This document shows positions 19,973-28,973 of a DNA stretch of 64,000 nt, one piece after another. Position numbers and translations under genes: made by a program. Source of the DNA: Chloroflexota bacterium (GTDB lineage Bacteria > Chloroflexota > Limnocylindria > QHBO01); NCBI GenBank assembly GCA_040902225.1, contig JBBDXT010000005.1:62001-126000 (forward strand), written 5' to 3'. The notes below the pieces were generated by a model. That model made no database searches. It worked only from the letters and a program-made list of their open reading frames with translations, and was not told where the DNA came from. The stretch's first letter is position 1, and every line of letters starts with the position of its first letter.

Positions 19973-21093
19973 TGGCTGTCCATTCCCTCTCTCTTCCCCT
20001 CCGCGGCCTGGCCAACCGCCAGGCTCAACACGTGCTGCCGCTTCCAGAGCAGCCTGACCGGTCGTCCCTGGGCGGCAAGTGCCTCCATGGAGGAGGTCTG
20101 GAGGTTCTGCTGCGTGACGACCAGCTCGCCTCCAACGTCCAGGGCAACGATATATCGAGTGTCGGACCCCAGGTAGACCACTTCGCGCACACTGCCCAGG
20201 GCCGAGGCCTCGTCTGATTCGGCGACCTGATCCGGATCGGCGATCCGGATCTTCTCGGGCCGCACTGTGAAGGTCCCATCCTGACCGATGACGGCTCGCG
20301 CCGTCTCCCCCTTCAGCAGGTTCGAGGTTCCGACAAAGCCGGCCACGAAGGTCGTGGCGGGGTGCTCGTAGACGTCGGCCGGCGTTCCGATCTGCTCGAT
20401 CGAGCCCCGATTGAAGACGGCCAGGCGGTTGCTCATGGTGAGCGCCTCCTCCTGGTCGTGGGTCACGTAGATGAAGGTGATGCCAACCTGGGCCTGGATC
20501 TCCTTGAGCTCGATCTGCATCTGTTCCCGCAGCTTGAGGTCGAGCGCGCCGAGCGGCTCGTCGAGGAGCAGCACCCGCGGCCGATTGACGAGAGCCCGAG
20601 CGAGCGCGACCCGCTGCCGCTGGCCGCCCGAGAGTTGAGCCGGACGGCGCTTCTCGTACCCCTCCAACCGCACCATGCGCAGCGCCTCGGTCGTGCGCGT
20701 CGCGCGCTCAGCGGCCGGCGTCTTGCGCACCATCAGCCCGTATCCGACGTTCTGGGCGACGGTCATGTGCGGGAAGAGCGCGTAGTCCTGGAACACCGTG
20801 TTCACGTCGCGGTCGAAGGGTGGGACGCCGGTCACATCCTTCCCGTGCAGCAGGATGCGCCCCTCGGTCGGCGTCTCGAAGCCGGCGATCATGCGCAAGG
20901 TGGTGGTCTTGCCGGACCCGGATGGACCGAGCATGGAGAAGAACTCACCGTCGCGGATCTCCAGGTCGATGCCGGAGACTGCCTCGACCTCGCCGAATCG
21001 CTTGACGAGGTGCTCGAGCGTGACCGCCGCAACGCGCTGCGGCGGGCCGGAGTGGGGTTGACCAGCGCGGGGTGTGCCCGCGGATGCGGTCAT
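19969..21093 (-). CDS. ABC transporter ATP-binding protein, PotA-like
   Basis: From ATG 21093 the protein has about 374 aa. Walker A GPSGSGKTT, Q-loop VFQDYALFPHM, signature LSGGQRQRVALARAL, and Walker B VLLLDEPLGALD with H-loop THDQEEA are all intact. A C-terminal TOBE-like domain follows from about residue 270. It is the first gene of the operon ATPase, binding protein, permease, permease, cupin. A longer start at 21141 is possible but adds residues outside the family. Confidence 0.9.
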   Translation of the reverse strand: MTASAGTPRAGQPHSGPPQRVAAVTLEHLVKRFGEVEAVSGIDLEIRDGEFFSMLGPSGSGKTTTLRMIAGFETPTEGRILLHGKDVTGVPPFDRDVNTVFQDYALFPHMTVAQNVGYGLMVRKTPAAERATRTTEALRMVRLEGYEKRRPAQLSGGQRQRVALARALVNRPRVLLLDEPLGALDLKLREQMQIELKEIQAQVGITFIYVTHDQEEALTMSNRLAVFNRGSIEQIGTPADVYEHPATTFVAGFVGTSNLLKGETARAVIGQDGTFTVRPEKIRIADPDQVAESDEASALGSVREVVYLGSDTRYIVALDVGGELVVTQQNLQTSSMEALAAQGRPVRLLWKRQHVLSLAVGQAAEGKREGMDSQ

Positions 21094-21220
21094 CGGTTGC
21101 GGGGCCACGAGCTCCCTTCGTGCGCCAAAGGTTTGGCGCACTCTGGCGGTCCCGCGGGCCGCATGTCAAGCCGTCGCGGAGCTGGCTGGTACATTCCGCG
21201 GCGACCGTATCTCGAGGTGT

Positions 21221-22060
21221 CTGATCGAACCTGGCGTCCTGCTCGGCGTGGGATCCGCGGCGGCCTGGGGCACCGGTGACTTTGCCGGCGGCCTGGCGGC
21301 GCGGCGTGCCGGCGGCCTGCTGGTCACCGGCGGGGCGCAGGTGGTCGGCTTCGTCCTTCTGCTCCTCGTAGTCGTGGTGCTGCGGCCCCCGCTGCGCGCC
21401 AGCTCGACGCTCCTGCTTGGCGCTGTCGGTGGCATCGCGGGGGGCCTGGGGCTGGCGGCCCTGTATCGCGCCCTGGGGATGGGGGCGATGGGACTCGTGT
21501 CCGCTCTCAGCGGGGTCGGTGGAGTGCTCATCCCGCTCGCCGTTGGGACGCTGGTGTGGGGCACCGTCATCCAGCCGGTGCAGCTGGTGGGCGTTGGCTG
21601 TGCGGTGCTGGCGATCGGCGCCGCGAGCGGCGCGACCACTCGCGGTGTGAGTCGCGAAGCGTTGCTTCTGGCGCTGACCGCCGCGCTCGGCTTCGGCCTC
21701 TGGTTCGTCTTCCTCGATCTCGCCGCAGAGCACGACCAGCTCTGGGCACTGGTCGCCAGCCGCGCCTCCGCATCGCTCGTGGTCGGCGGAAGCGCGCTGC
21801 TGAGGAGCGACCGCTCGCGCCTCCGGGAGGTTGCTCCTCTCGTCGGGCTCGCCGGGCTGCTGGACGTGGCAGCCAACGGCATGGTGGTGCTCGCCTTCGC
21901 GACTATCCCGGTCGGCATCGCGGCTGCCCTGTCCGGAACCTACCCGCTGGCGACGATGCTCCTGGCGCGGGCGCTCCTCGGCGAGGCGTTGCCGCGCCTG
22001 GGCGTGCTGGCTGTCGCCCTGGCCGTCATCGGGATCGTCTTCATTTCGCTCGGCGGCTGA
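21221..22060 (+). CDS. EamA/DMT superfamily transporter
   Basis: The product is an about 280-aa membrane protein with ten predicted helices in two EamA-type halves. The N-terminus reads GVLLGVGSAAAWGTGDFAGGLAARR, and the C-terminal repeat ends GTYPLATMLLARALLGEALP. DMT exporters move metabolites or drugs; the substrate is unknown. The start is uncertain: no ATG/GTG/TTG lies close to the first helix, and CTG 21221 with GAGG just upstream is a candidate. A longer ATG start at 21074 would overlap the divergent ATPase gene. Confidence 0.7.
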   Translation: MIEPGVLLGVGSAAAWGTGDFAGGLAARRAGGLLVTGGAQVVGFVLLLLVVVVLRPPLRASSTLLLGAVGGIAGGLGLAALYRALGMGAMGLVSALSGVGGVLIPLAVGTLVWGTVIQPVQLVGVGCAVLAIGAASGATTRGVSREALLLALTAALGFGLWFVFLDLAAEHDQLWALVASRASASLVVGGSALLRSDRSRLREVAPLVGLAGLLDVAANGMVVLAFATIPVGIAAALSGTYPLATMLLARALLGEALPRLGVLAVALAVIGIVFISLGG

Positions 22061-22207
22061 TCCAGCCGCTCTCAGGTTGGCCAGCCGCCCCCGGTGTGGG
22101 CGCCTGGCGCAGGCATCTTGCGTGACATCCGGGCTGCTCCGCGACGGCAACCGCCACGCCACGTCGTCCGGCGCGGATCGGTGCGTCGTCAGGAGACAGC
22201 CGCCGGC

Positions 22208-22248
22208 CTTACTGCCTGCTTATCAGCCGCTTACTCGGCGGGTATCAT
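22208..22248 (+). promoter_or_regulatory. Second set of three 11-bp direct repeats with TATCAT box
   Basis: CTTACTGCCTG, CTTATCAGCCG and CTTACTCGGCG begin at 22208, 22219 and 22230, an exact 11-bp period. TATCAT (22243-22248) follows, with the E1 gene starting at 22294. The unit resembles the triplet at 3280, suggesting a shared regulator. Confidence 0.45.
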
Positions 22249-22293
22249 GGCCGGACCCCCCGCCGCCGATCACCACCGAGGGCCGCACTCGCC

Positions 22294-24552
22294 ATGACCT
22301 TCGATCGCGTCGCCATCGTCGAGGCCTCGCTCGATGCGTACCTCGCTCAGGCGGCTGCCCCGCCGACTCAGCTCCGCGGAGACGCCCCGCTGCGCAAAGG
22401 GAGTGGGCTGACCGCCCGCAAGGCGATCGAGCTGTTCGAGGACCAGCTCGTCTCGCGCCAGCTGGACGTGGCAGCCCGCGAGCTCAAGAAGACCAACCGC
22501 AGCTTCTACACCATCAGCAGCGCCGGCCACGAGAACAACGTCGTGGTTGGGGCCCAGCTGCGGATCAACGACCCGGCCTTCCTGCACTATCGGTCAGGCG
22601 CGCTGATGATGGCGCGAGCGCGCCAGCTGCCTGGCAGCACGCCGGCCTTCGACTCGCTGCTCGGCATCGTCGCCAGCAGCGACGACCCGATTGCGCAGGG
22701 ACGGCACAAGGTGTGGGGCAGCCGCCCGCTCTGGGTCCCGCCGCAGACGTCGACCATCGCGAGCCATCTGCCCAAGGCGATGGGACTCGCCTTCAGCCTG
22801 GCCCGTGCGCGACGACTCGGCGTGGCGACCGATCTCCCTGACGACGCGATCGTGCTCTGCTCGTTCGGTGACGCCACCATCAACCACGCCACCGCGCTGG
22901 CGGCGATCAACACCGCGCGCTACGCGGTGCGACTCGGACTGCCCATGCCGATCCTGTTCGTATGCGAGGACAACGAGACCGGCATCAGCGTGCCAACTCC
23001 CGAGGGCTGGATCGCGTCGAGCTTCGGCCACCTCGAGCACCTGCGCTACGACCTGGCCGAGGGAGAGATCGACGAGGTCTGGGACACCGTCGCGGAGGTG
23101 GTGCGGTTCGTGCGCAGAGCCCGGCGACCCGCCTTCCTGCACCTGCGCACGGTCCGGCTGTGGGGCCATGCCGGCAGCGACGCCGAGCAGTCATATCGGT
23201 CCGCGGAAGAGATCGCCGAGAATGAGTCGCGGGATCCGCTGCTGCGCAACGCCCGTCGGTTGATCGAGACGGGCGCGGCGACGCCGGGGCAGCTCCAGTC
23301 GATGGTGGCGGACACCCGCGAGCGCGTGATGGCGGCCGCCGAGGAGGCCACGCGCCGACCGCGACTGGAGACGACCGAAGAGGTCGTCGCTCCGATGGCG
23401 CCATACCACCCGGTTCGCATCGTGGGGCGCGCGGCCAAGCCGCTGCTGGATCCCGAGGCACGCTTCGAGCTGCATGGCGGCACGCTGCCCGAGGATGCCC
23501 TGATTCCGACTGCGCGGACGCTGGCCGGATGCCTGAACGCCGCACTGGCCGACGAGCTGGGACGGCGGCCGGAGCTGATCCTGTTCGGGGAGGATGTCGG
23601 GCGCAAGGGCGGCGTCTACAACGTCACCAACGGCCTCCAGCGCCGATTCGGGACCGGTCGCGTCTTCGACACCCTGCTGGACGAGACCTCGATCCTGGGT
23701 ATCGCCCAGGGCGCGGCGCACATCGGTCTCCTGCCGATCGCCGAGATCCAGTACCTGGCCTACCTCCACAACGCCCTCGATCAGCTGCGGGGCGAGGCGG
23801 CGACCCTCCAGTTCTTCAGCTCGGGTCAGTTCCGCAATCCGATGGTGGTCCGCGTCCCCGGGCTCGGCTATCAGAAGGGCTTCGGTGGCCACTTCCACAA
23901 CGACAACAGCGTCGGCGCCCTGCGCGACATCCCCGGACTGGTGGTGGCCGTCCCGGCGCGTGGGGACGATGCGGCTCGGATGCTGCGTGGCGCCGTCGCC
24001 ATGGCGGCCGAGGACGGACGGGTGGTGGTCTTCCTGGAGCCGATCGCGCTGTACCACGAGAAGGACCTCGAGACCGATGGCGATGGTGGCTGGCTGACCG
24101 ACTACCCCCCGCCGCCTTCCGCACTGCTCCCCGGGGAGGTCGGCATCTACGGCCCGCTGGACACCGGCACCGCCGACCTGCTGATCGTCAGCTACGGCAA
24201 CGGCCTGCGCCTGTCGCTGCAGGCGGCGCGGCGGCTGCGTGAGCAGCACGAGATCGCGGCCAGGGTGCTTGACATCCGCTGGCTGAATCCGCTCCCCCAC
24301 CAGGCGATCCGCGAACAGGCAGCGGCCATCGGCGCGGTCCTGGTGGTCGACGAGTGCCGCCGCACCGGCGGCGGCGTGGCAGACGCGATCATTGCGGACC
24401 TTGCCGAAGCCGGCATCGGGAGTCGTCTGTGGTCGGTCCGCGCGGTCGACAGCTTCGTCCCGCTCGGCTCGGCCACCAGTGCGGTGCTGATCGGAACCGA
24501 CCAGGTCGTGGCCGGGGCGCTGACCACGGTCAGCGGCCGGCTGCACGCATGA
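22294..24552 (+). CDS. Fused alpha/beta E1 component of a 2-oxoacid dehydrogenase
   Basis: The 752-aa protein joins both halves of a thiamine-diphosphate E1. Residues about 40-340 are the alpha part, with LCSFGDATINHATALAA as the ThDP-binding region and FVCEDNETGIS. Residues about 400-750 are the beta part, with ILFGEDVGRKGGVYNVTNGL, DTLLDETSILGIAQGAA and a transketolase C-terminal domain. It probably decarboxylates a branched-chain or related 2-oxoacid and acylates a lipoyl E2. No E2 or E3 is adjacent. It overlaps the acyltransferase-like gene by 4 nt. Confidence 0.82.
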   Translation: MTFDRVAIVEASLDAYLAQAAAPPTQLRGDAPLRKGSGLTARKAIELFEDQLVSRQLDVAARELKKTNRSFYTISSAGHENNVVVGAQLRINDPAFLHYRSGALMMARARQLPGSTPAFDSLLGIVASSDDPIAQGRHKVWGSRPLWVPPQTSTIASHLPKAMGLAFSLARARRLGVATDLPDDAIVLCSFGDATINHATALAAINTARYAVRLGLPMPILFVCEDNETGISVPTPEGWIASSFGHLEHLRYDLAEGEIDEVWDTVAEVVRFVRRARRPAFLHLRTVRLWGHAGSDAEQSYRSAEEIAENESRDPLLRNARRLIETGAATPGQLQSMVADTRERVMAAAEEATRRPRLETTEEVVAPMAPYHPVRIVGRAAKPLLDPEARFELHGGTLPEDALIPTARTLAGCLNAALADELGRRPELILFGEDVGRKGGVYNVTNGLQRRFGTGRVFDTLLDETSILGIAQGAAHIGLLPIAEIQYLAYLHNALDQLRGEAATLQFFSSGQFRNPMVVRVPGLGYQKGFGGHFHNDNSVGALRDIPGLVVAVPARGDDAARMLRGAVAMAAEDGRVVVFLEPIALYHEKDLETDGDGGWLTDYPPPPSALLPGEVGIYGPLDTGTADLLIVSYGNGLRLSLQAARRLREQHEIAARVLDIRWLNPLPHQAIREQAAAIGAVLVVDECRRTGGGVADAIIADLAEAGIGSRLWSVRAVDSFVPLGSATSAVLIGTDQVVAGALTTVSGRLHA

Positions 24553-25568
24553 CCCAACGGGCCGTACTCGCCTGCCCTGGGCGCGGCTCGTATGCCGCGG
24601 CCTCGCTCGGCTCACTGCAGCCGGCTCACCCCTGGGTCCTGCGCGCCGAGCAGCTCCGCGCCGGCTACGGCCTCGAGCCACTGCTGGACCTGGACCGCTC
24701 GGATCGCTTCGACCCGACGCGCCACCTCCAGCCGATCCACGCCTCGCCGCTGATCTTCCTGGTCTCGATGCTGGATGCCGAGGCGGCCGTGGAGGACCAC
24801 CGGGTCACCGCGGTCATTGGAAACTCGCTCGGCTGGTACACGGCCCTGGCCGCGGCCGGAGCGCTGCCCTTTGATGACGCATTTCGGCTCGTCCAGGAGA
24901 TGGCCATCCTGCAGCAGGAGCCATTGCCGAGCGGGGGTCCGGGCGGACAGGTGATCTACCCGCTGGCGGACGCGGCCTGGCGCCCCGACCCGCAGCTCCA
25001 GGCCGCGGTCGACGCCGCCCTCAGTGATCCGGCGGTGAATGGCGATGGACACGTGCACGAGAGCATCGACCTGGGTGCGTACGCCGTCCTGGCCGGCGAT
25101 GAGGCCGGCGTGGCACGTCTGCTCGGCCGGCTCGCGCCGGTGCGCGTCGGCGAGAGGATGTTCCCGCTCCGCCTCTCCCAGCATGGGCCGTACCACACCC
25201 CGCTGGTTGCGCACGTGGCAGAGGCTGCGCGTGATCAGCTCGGCGACCTGGACTGGCGGGCACCCTCGGCGACCATCATCGACGGGCGGGGCATCCGCTG
25301 GACGCCATGGTCCACGGACCCTGCTGCGCTCCGCGACTACACCCTCGGGGAGCAGGTGACGACTCCCTTCCGTTTTGCCGTCAGCGTCCGCGTCGCATTG
25401 CGCGAGGAGGCGCCCGACGTGCTGGTGCTGCCCGGACCTGGCAACTCGCTGGGGGGCATCTGCGGGCAGCTCGTCGTGGCCGAGGGCTACCGAGGCATCC
25501 GCTCGCGCGAGGATTTCGAGGCCGTGCAGCGCTCGGAGGCACCCGTCGTCCTGAGCATGCATCGCTGA
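24549..25568 (+). CDS. Acyl-carrier-protein acyltransferase (FabD-like) domain protein
   Basis: From ATG 24549 the protein has about 339 aa. The nucleophile motif reads GNSLGWYTALAAAGAL, with Ser in the G-x-S-x-G elbow but Asn instead of the usual His. The partner His is seen in LSQHGPYHTPL. It starts within the stop codon of the E1 gene, so the two are translationally coupled. The fold matches malonyl-CoA:ACP transacylase; the acyl group it handles here is unknown and may be an E1-derived acyl unit. Confidence 0.7.
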   Translation: MTQRAVLACPGRGSYAAASLGSLQPAHPWVLRAEQLRAGYGLEPLLDLDRSDRFDPTRHLQPIHASPLIFLVSMLDAEAAVEDHRVTAVIGNSLGWYTALAAAGALPFDDAFRLVQEMAILQQEPLPSGGPGGQVIYPLADAAWRPDPQLQAAVDAALSDPAVNGDGHVHESIDLGAYAVLAGDEAGVARLLGRLAPVRVGERMFPLRLSQHGPYHTPLVAHVAEAARDQLGDLDWRAPSATIIDGRGIRWTPWSTDPAALRDYTLGEQVTTPFRFAVSVRVALREEAPDVLVLPGPGNSLGGICGQLVVAEGYRGIRSREDFEAVQRSEAPVVLSMHR

Positions 25569-25571
25569 CCG

Positions 25572-26471
25572 ATGCCCGAGCCCGACGCCAGCGGGTTCGT
25601 CTCGCTCCCCTCGCCGATCGACCTTGCCCTGACGATGGGGCCGATCGCCCATGGTCGGGGCGACCCGACGATCCGCCTTGGGCCGGACGGCATCTGGCGC
25701 GCCACACGCACGCCGGAGGGGGCCGCGACGATACGGCTGCACGCCGTCGAGGGTGGTGTCGAGGTCTCGGCATGGGGTCCGGGAGCGGCGAGCGCGGTCG
25801 CCGGAGCGGCCGACCTGGTCGGCGCCAATGATGACCCGAGCGCGATGGTCCCGGAGCACCGGCTGATCCGCGAGCTGGTGCACCGCTTTTCCGGCCTGCG
25901 ACTGCCGCGCACCAACCGCCCGTTCGAGGCACTGCTGCCCGCGATCTGCGAGCAGAAGGTAGCCGGCGTCGAGGCGCGAGCGGCATTCCGGGGGATTATC
26001 GCCAGCCACGGCGAGCCCGCGCCCGGCCCATCTGGCCTTCGCCTCCCGCCACCCGCGTCAGCGCTCGCCGCACTCCCCTACTTCGCGTTCCATCGCTTCG
26101 GCCTTGAACGGCGCCGCGCCGACCTCATCCGCACAACCGCGTCGTTGGCGCGGCGCCTCGAGACAGCGACGCCGGCCGAGGCGTATGCCCGGCTCGGAGC
26201 GGTGCCGGGGATCGGTCCATGGACCCTGGCCGAGGTGGGCCGCATCGCCTTCGGAGACCCCGACGCAATCAGCGTCGGTGACTACCACCTTCCGAACGTG
26301 GTGGCCTGGGCGCTCGCGCGTGAGCCGCGCGCCGATGACGCCCGCATGCTCGAGCTCCTCGAGCCATACCGGGGACAGCGCGGACGCGTCCAGCGCCTCC
26401 TCGAGGCGAGCGGGATCCACGCGCCGCGCTACGCACCGCGAATGGCGCCGCAGAGCATCGCAGGGATCTGA
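25572..26471 (+). CDS. DNA-3-methyladenine glycosylase-type HhH-GPD protein
   Basis: The 299-aa protein has the helix-hairpin-helix motif LGAVPGIGPWTLAEV followed by the catalytic-Asp segment DAISVGDYHLPN, as in AlkA-like and other HhH-GPD base-excision glycosylases. No iron-sulphur cluster cysteines follow. It should remove alkylated bases. It starts 3 nt after the acyltransferase gene and ends the operon; tRNA-Arg lies just beyond on the other strand. Confidence 0.83.
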   Translation: MPEPDASGFVSLPSPIDLALTMGPIAHGRGDPTIRLGPDGIWRATRTPEGAATIRLHAVEGGVEVSAWGPGAASAVAGAADLVGANDDPSAMVPEHRLIRELVHRFSGLRLPRTNRPFEALLPAICEQKVAGVEARAAFRGIIASHGEPAPGPSGLRLPPPASALAALPYFAFHRFGLERRRADLIRTTASLARRLETATPAEAYARLGAVPGIGPWTLAEVGRIAFGDPDAISVGDYHLPNVVAWALAREPRADDARMLELLEPYRGQRGRVQRLLEASGIHAPRYAPRMAPQSIAGI

Positions 26472-26484
26472 GGGACTAAGGTGG

Positions 26485-26558
26485 CGTCCCCGGCAGGATT
26501 CGAACCTGCGACCCGCTGCTTAGAAGGCAGCCGCTCTGGTCCACTGAGCTACGGGGAC
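26485..26558 (-). tRNA. tRNA-Arg (anticodon TCT)
   Basis: On the minus strand a complete cloverleaf begins GTCCCCG and ends CGGGGAC plus discriminator G. The anticodon arm is GCTGC-CTTCTAA-GCAGC, placing TCT at 34-36. The T-arm is GGTTCGAATCC. CCA appears to be encoded (26482-26484). Confidence 0.95.
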
Positions 26559-26587
26559 GGGTCCCGGGCGATCAGTCTACGCAGGAC

Positions 26588-26968
26588 TTAGCCGGCTTCG
26601 GGCACGCCCTTTCGCTTCGCGGCGCGCGCGGCCGCGTCACGATACCGCCCGTGGGCCTCGGCCTCATCAACTTCGGCGAACGCGGTCTCGGTCTCGGTGT
26701 CCGCAACGTCAACGAGCGTCGATTCGACCGTCAGTTTCGCTGCCTTTGCCGTCTTTGCCGCGGATGTCTCGGCGAGCGTCGCGGCTGCCAAAGCTGCCTT
26801 CGACGCCTTCGCGGTGGCGATCGCCGCGTCGGCTGCTTCCTGAGCGGCGGCCGCCGCAGCCTGGGCGGCGAGCCTGCCTCGGCGGGCGACTGCGACCGTT
26901 CGCTCGGCCGAGCGCCATTGCTTGAGCGCCTCGGGCGCGGTCTGGTTCTCGTATCCCTGTTCGCTCAT
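26588..26968 (-). CDS. Alanine-rich helical protein of unknown function
   Basis: The 126-aa protein starts at ATG 26968 ([10 protein letters not shown]), which has a strong GGAGGGAGG ribosome site. Residues 25-90 are Ala/Lys/Glu-rich, with stretches such as [20 protein letters not shown] predicted to form a long helix or coiled coil, and the tail is basic. No family is recognised. Composition recalls small histone-like or structural proteins, but nothing proves DNA binding. Confidence 0.55.
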   Translation of the reverse strand: MSEQGYENQTAPEALKQWRSAERTVAVARRGRLAAQAAAAAAQEAADAAIATAKASKAALAAATLAETSAAKTAKAAKLTVESTLVDVADTETETAFAEVDEAEAHGRYRDAAARAAKRKGVPEAG

Positions 26969-27074
26969 CGGAAAACACCTCCCTCCTCGACAGATTGCCT
27001 GCGGGACCGATGGCTCGGGCCATCTCGCGAACGTCGGACCGGTCCCGCTAGGCACGATCCTAAGCGTGCATTGG

Positions 27075-27080
27075 TAGACT
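27075..27080 (+). promoter_or_regulatory. -10 box TAGACT with 9-nt spacing to start
   Basis: TAGACT is followed by 9 nt and ATG 27090, matching the short-leader promoters at other genes. Confidence 0.4.
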
Positions 27081-27089
27081 GCGCGCGAT

Positions 27090-27389
27090 ATGGCAGACGA
27101 CCGAATCATAGCCCCGGTGCAGCTTCAACCGACCCAGATCGAGACCGATCAGCAGCTGCTGCGCGACGAGGACCTGCTCAACGAGGAGCATCTTCGTCGG
27201 ATGGACCAGGTGCTCCTGCGGCGCAACCTGGACCACGCGCGCATGTTCAGCCGCAAGCTCTCACTCGAGCTCCAGCAGTTCGTGCACCTCTACACCCCGG
27301 AGGCCAACGAACTGCGGCGGCGAATCGAGAAGTACATGGTCATGGAGCGCTTGATCGAACGCGAGATGGCGCGTCGCCACAGCTACTAG
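27090..27389 (+). CDS. Small helical protein of unknown function
   Basis: The 99-aa protein is strongly helical and charged ([20 protein letters not shown], then [20 protein letters not shown]). There is no signal peptide or membrane segment. No family is recognised. Start ATG 27090 is supported by a TAGACT box 9 nt before it. It is followed by DnaA-box-like 9-mers at 27400 and 27431. Confidence 0.6.
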   Translation: MADDRIIAPVQLQPTQIETDQQLLRDEDLLNEEHLRRMDQVLLRRNLDHARMFSRKLSLELQQFVHLYTPEANELRRRIEKYMVMERLIEREMARRHSY

Positions 27390-27399
27390 ACACTGCTTT

Positions 27400-28032
27400 T
27401 GTGGACATCCGCACGCTACAGATGCCTCGATGTGGACAACTTGGTGCGCCCTCGCACCAGCGCCGCTTCGCCGATCGCGAGAGGCCATCCGCGTCGCCCT
27501 GACGCAATCGCCGCCCAATTCAACCAGAGCGGGTCAGCCCGGCATCAGGGGGACTGCCACGCCCTCCATCGGCTGCACCGGCACGGACAGGACGGCTCGC
27601 ACCCAACCCGAGAGCCTGGGCATCTCGAACAGGCTGAAGGTCAGCCCCCGCGCCGCGAACTGTTCGTTATCCCAGCCATTGAACTCGCGGCGAGCGGCAA
27701 CGGCACACATTTCGTCATACAGCTCGGGCCAGCCGACCGGCTTGCGGTCGTGGCAGAAGCGGATGAATTCAGCGACATCGGGAGGGGGCGGATCGGCGGG
27801 GGGATCTCCCGGCGTCGGTCGCGCGGACGACGGCATGGACCGCTGCGACATGGTTCGGCAAGCCTCCGAATGGCGAGGTGTAGAAGGTTTCCCATACGGG
27901 ACCGATGATTGCGACCGACCGAGGATAGGCGTCGGCGCCGAATGGTACGGGCCCCAACCGACCTTGCGAAGGGGGTCTGTCCACCAACTTATCCACATTC
28001 GTTTCCACACGAGGGGCCTCAGGTGGACATGC
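27400..28032. promoter_or_regulatory. Cluster of DnaA-box-like 9-mers
   Basis: Boxes seen: TGTGGACAT at 27400, TGTGGACAA at 27431 (reverse of TTGTCCACA, the high-GC DnaA box), CTGTCCACC at 27977, TTATCCACA at 27989 (perfect E. coli-type box), GTTTCCACA at 28001, and a GTGGACAT near 28023. Three of them are spaced exactly 12 bp apart. No dnaA, dnaN or gyrB lies nearby, so this need not be the chromosomal origin. The 105-aa gene lies between the two groups. Confidence 0.4.
27534..27851 (-). CDS. Hypothetical protein of about 105 aa
   Basis: The conserved-looking part is DVAEFIRFCHDRKPVGWPEL, then YDEMCAVAARREFNGWDNEQ and a Pro-rich end. The N-terminal 25 residues are Pro/Ser-rich. Possible starts are ATG 27851 and ATG 27836. 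The open frame continues far upstream, but that part is antisense to the flavin oxidoreductase and looks like a shadow. No family is recognised. Confidence 0.5.
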   Translation of the reverse strand: MSQRSMPSSARPTPGDPPADPPPPDVAEFIRFCHDRKPVGWPELYDEMCAVAARREFNGWDNEQFAARGLTFSLFEMPRLSGWVRAVLSVPVQPMEGVAVPLMPG

Positions 28033-28070
28033 GCCGGTTGGACGGTGGAAAGGTCTGTCCTGGGGCGTGG

Positions 28071-28076
28071 TAGGTT
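28071..28076 (+). promoter_or_regulatory. -10 box TAGGTT before the LLM oxidoreductase
   Basis: TAGGTT is followed by 6 nt and GTG 28083, another short-leader layout. It lies just beyond the DnaA-box-like 9-mers. Confidence 0.35.
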
Positions 28077-28082
28077 GGCGGG

Positions 28083-28973
28083 GTGGAGATCGGCGTGGTG
28101 GTCCCGCAGGGCTGGACCGGCGAATACGACGGCTGGGATGCTCGACGCGCATGGGAGCGGACGCTGGCGGTCACGCGCCAGGCAGAGCGCCTCGGCTTCG
28201 AATCGATCTGGGTCTTCGATCACTTCCAGACGGAGCCGGAGCCGACCGATGAGCTGACCTTCGAGTCCTTCACCACACTCGCCGCCCTGGCCGCCTCGAC
28301 CGATCGCGTGCGGCTGGGGCACGTCGTGATCTGCACCCCGTATCGCAACCCCGCCCTGACGGCGAAGATGATCGGCACGTTGGACGTGATCAGTGGCGGC
28401 CGGATGGAGCTGGGGATCGGCGCCGGCTGGAAGGAGGACGAGTGGCGGGCCTACGGCTACGGCTTCCCCGACACCAAGACGCGCCTGGCCACCCTCGCCG
28501 ACCACCTCGAGGTGATCACCCGCATGCTCGCGCCCGGCCGGGCGACATTTACGGGCACGTACGCCTCGGTCACCGATGCCATCAATGTCCCACGCGGCCT
28601 CCAGGAGCCACGCGTGCCGGTCATGGTCGGCGGCAACGGCCCGAACGTGACCTGGCGCCTGGCTGCCCGCTTCGCAGATGAGCTCAACCTCGACTGGCTG
28701 ACGCCCGACGAGGTGCGCGAGGCCAAGCCGATCATCGCCTCGCGGTGCGAAGAGATCGGCCGCGATCCTTCGACCTTGCGCCTGTCGGTGAATATCAGCC
28801 GCTACGTCCTGAAGGACGCCGGACCTTCGCGCATCGAGCTGCTGGCTGGCTATCGCGAGCTCGGCCTCCATCGGGTGATGGGCCTCATCCAGGAGACCGC
28901 CGCCAGCGACGAGCCGCTCGAGTTGTTGGCCGCCGACGCCGCGGCTGCTGGGTCCGTCCTTTCGCCGAGCTGA
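28083..28973 (+). CDS. LLM-class (luciferase-like) F420- or FMN-dependent oxidoreductase
   Basis: The 296-aa TIM-barrel protein has the family segments GFESIWVFDHF near residue 40, RVRLGHVVICTPYRNPALTAK, MIGTLDVISGGRMELGIGAGW and PVMVGGNGP. The GAGW and GGNG parts are typical of the F420-binding LLM group, though FMN cannot be excluded. The substrate is unknown. GTG 28083 is preferred because of the preceding TAGGTT box. The gene stands alone. Confidence 0.85.
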   Translation: MEIGVVVPQGWTGEYDGWDARRAWERTLAVTRQAERLGFESIWVFDHFQTEPEPTDELTFESFTTLAALAASTDRVRLGHVVICTPYRNPALTAKMIGTLDVISGGRMELGIGAGWKEDEWRAYGYGFPDTKTRLATLADHLEVITRMLAPGRATFTGTYASVTDAINVPRGLQEPRVPVMVGGNGPNVTWRLAARFADELNLDWLTPDEVREAKPIIASRCEEIGRDPSTLRLSVNISRYVLKDAGPSRIELLAGYRELGLHRVMGLIQETAASDEPLELLAADAAAAGSVLSPS

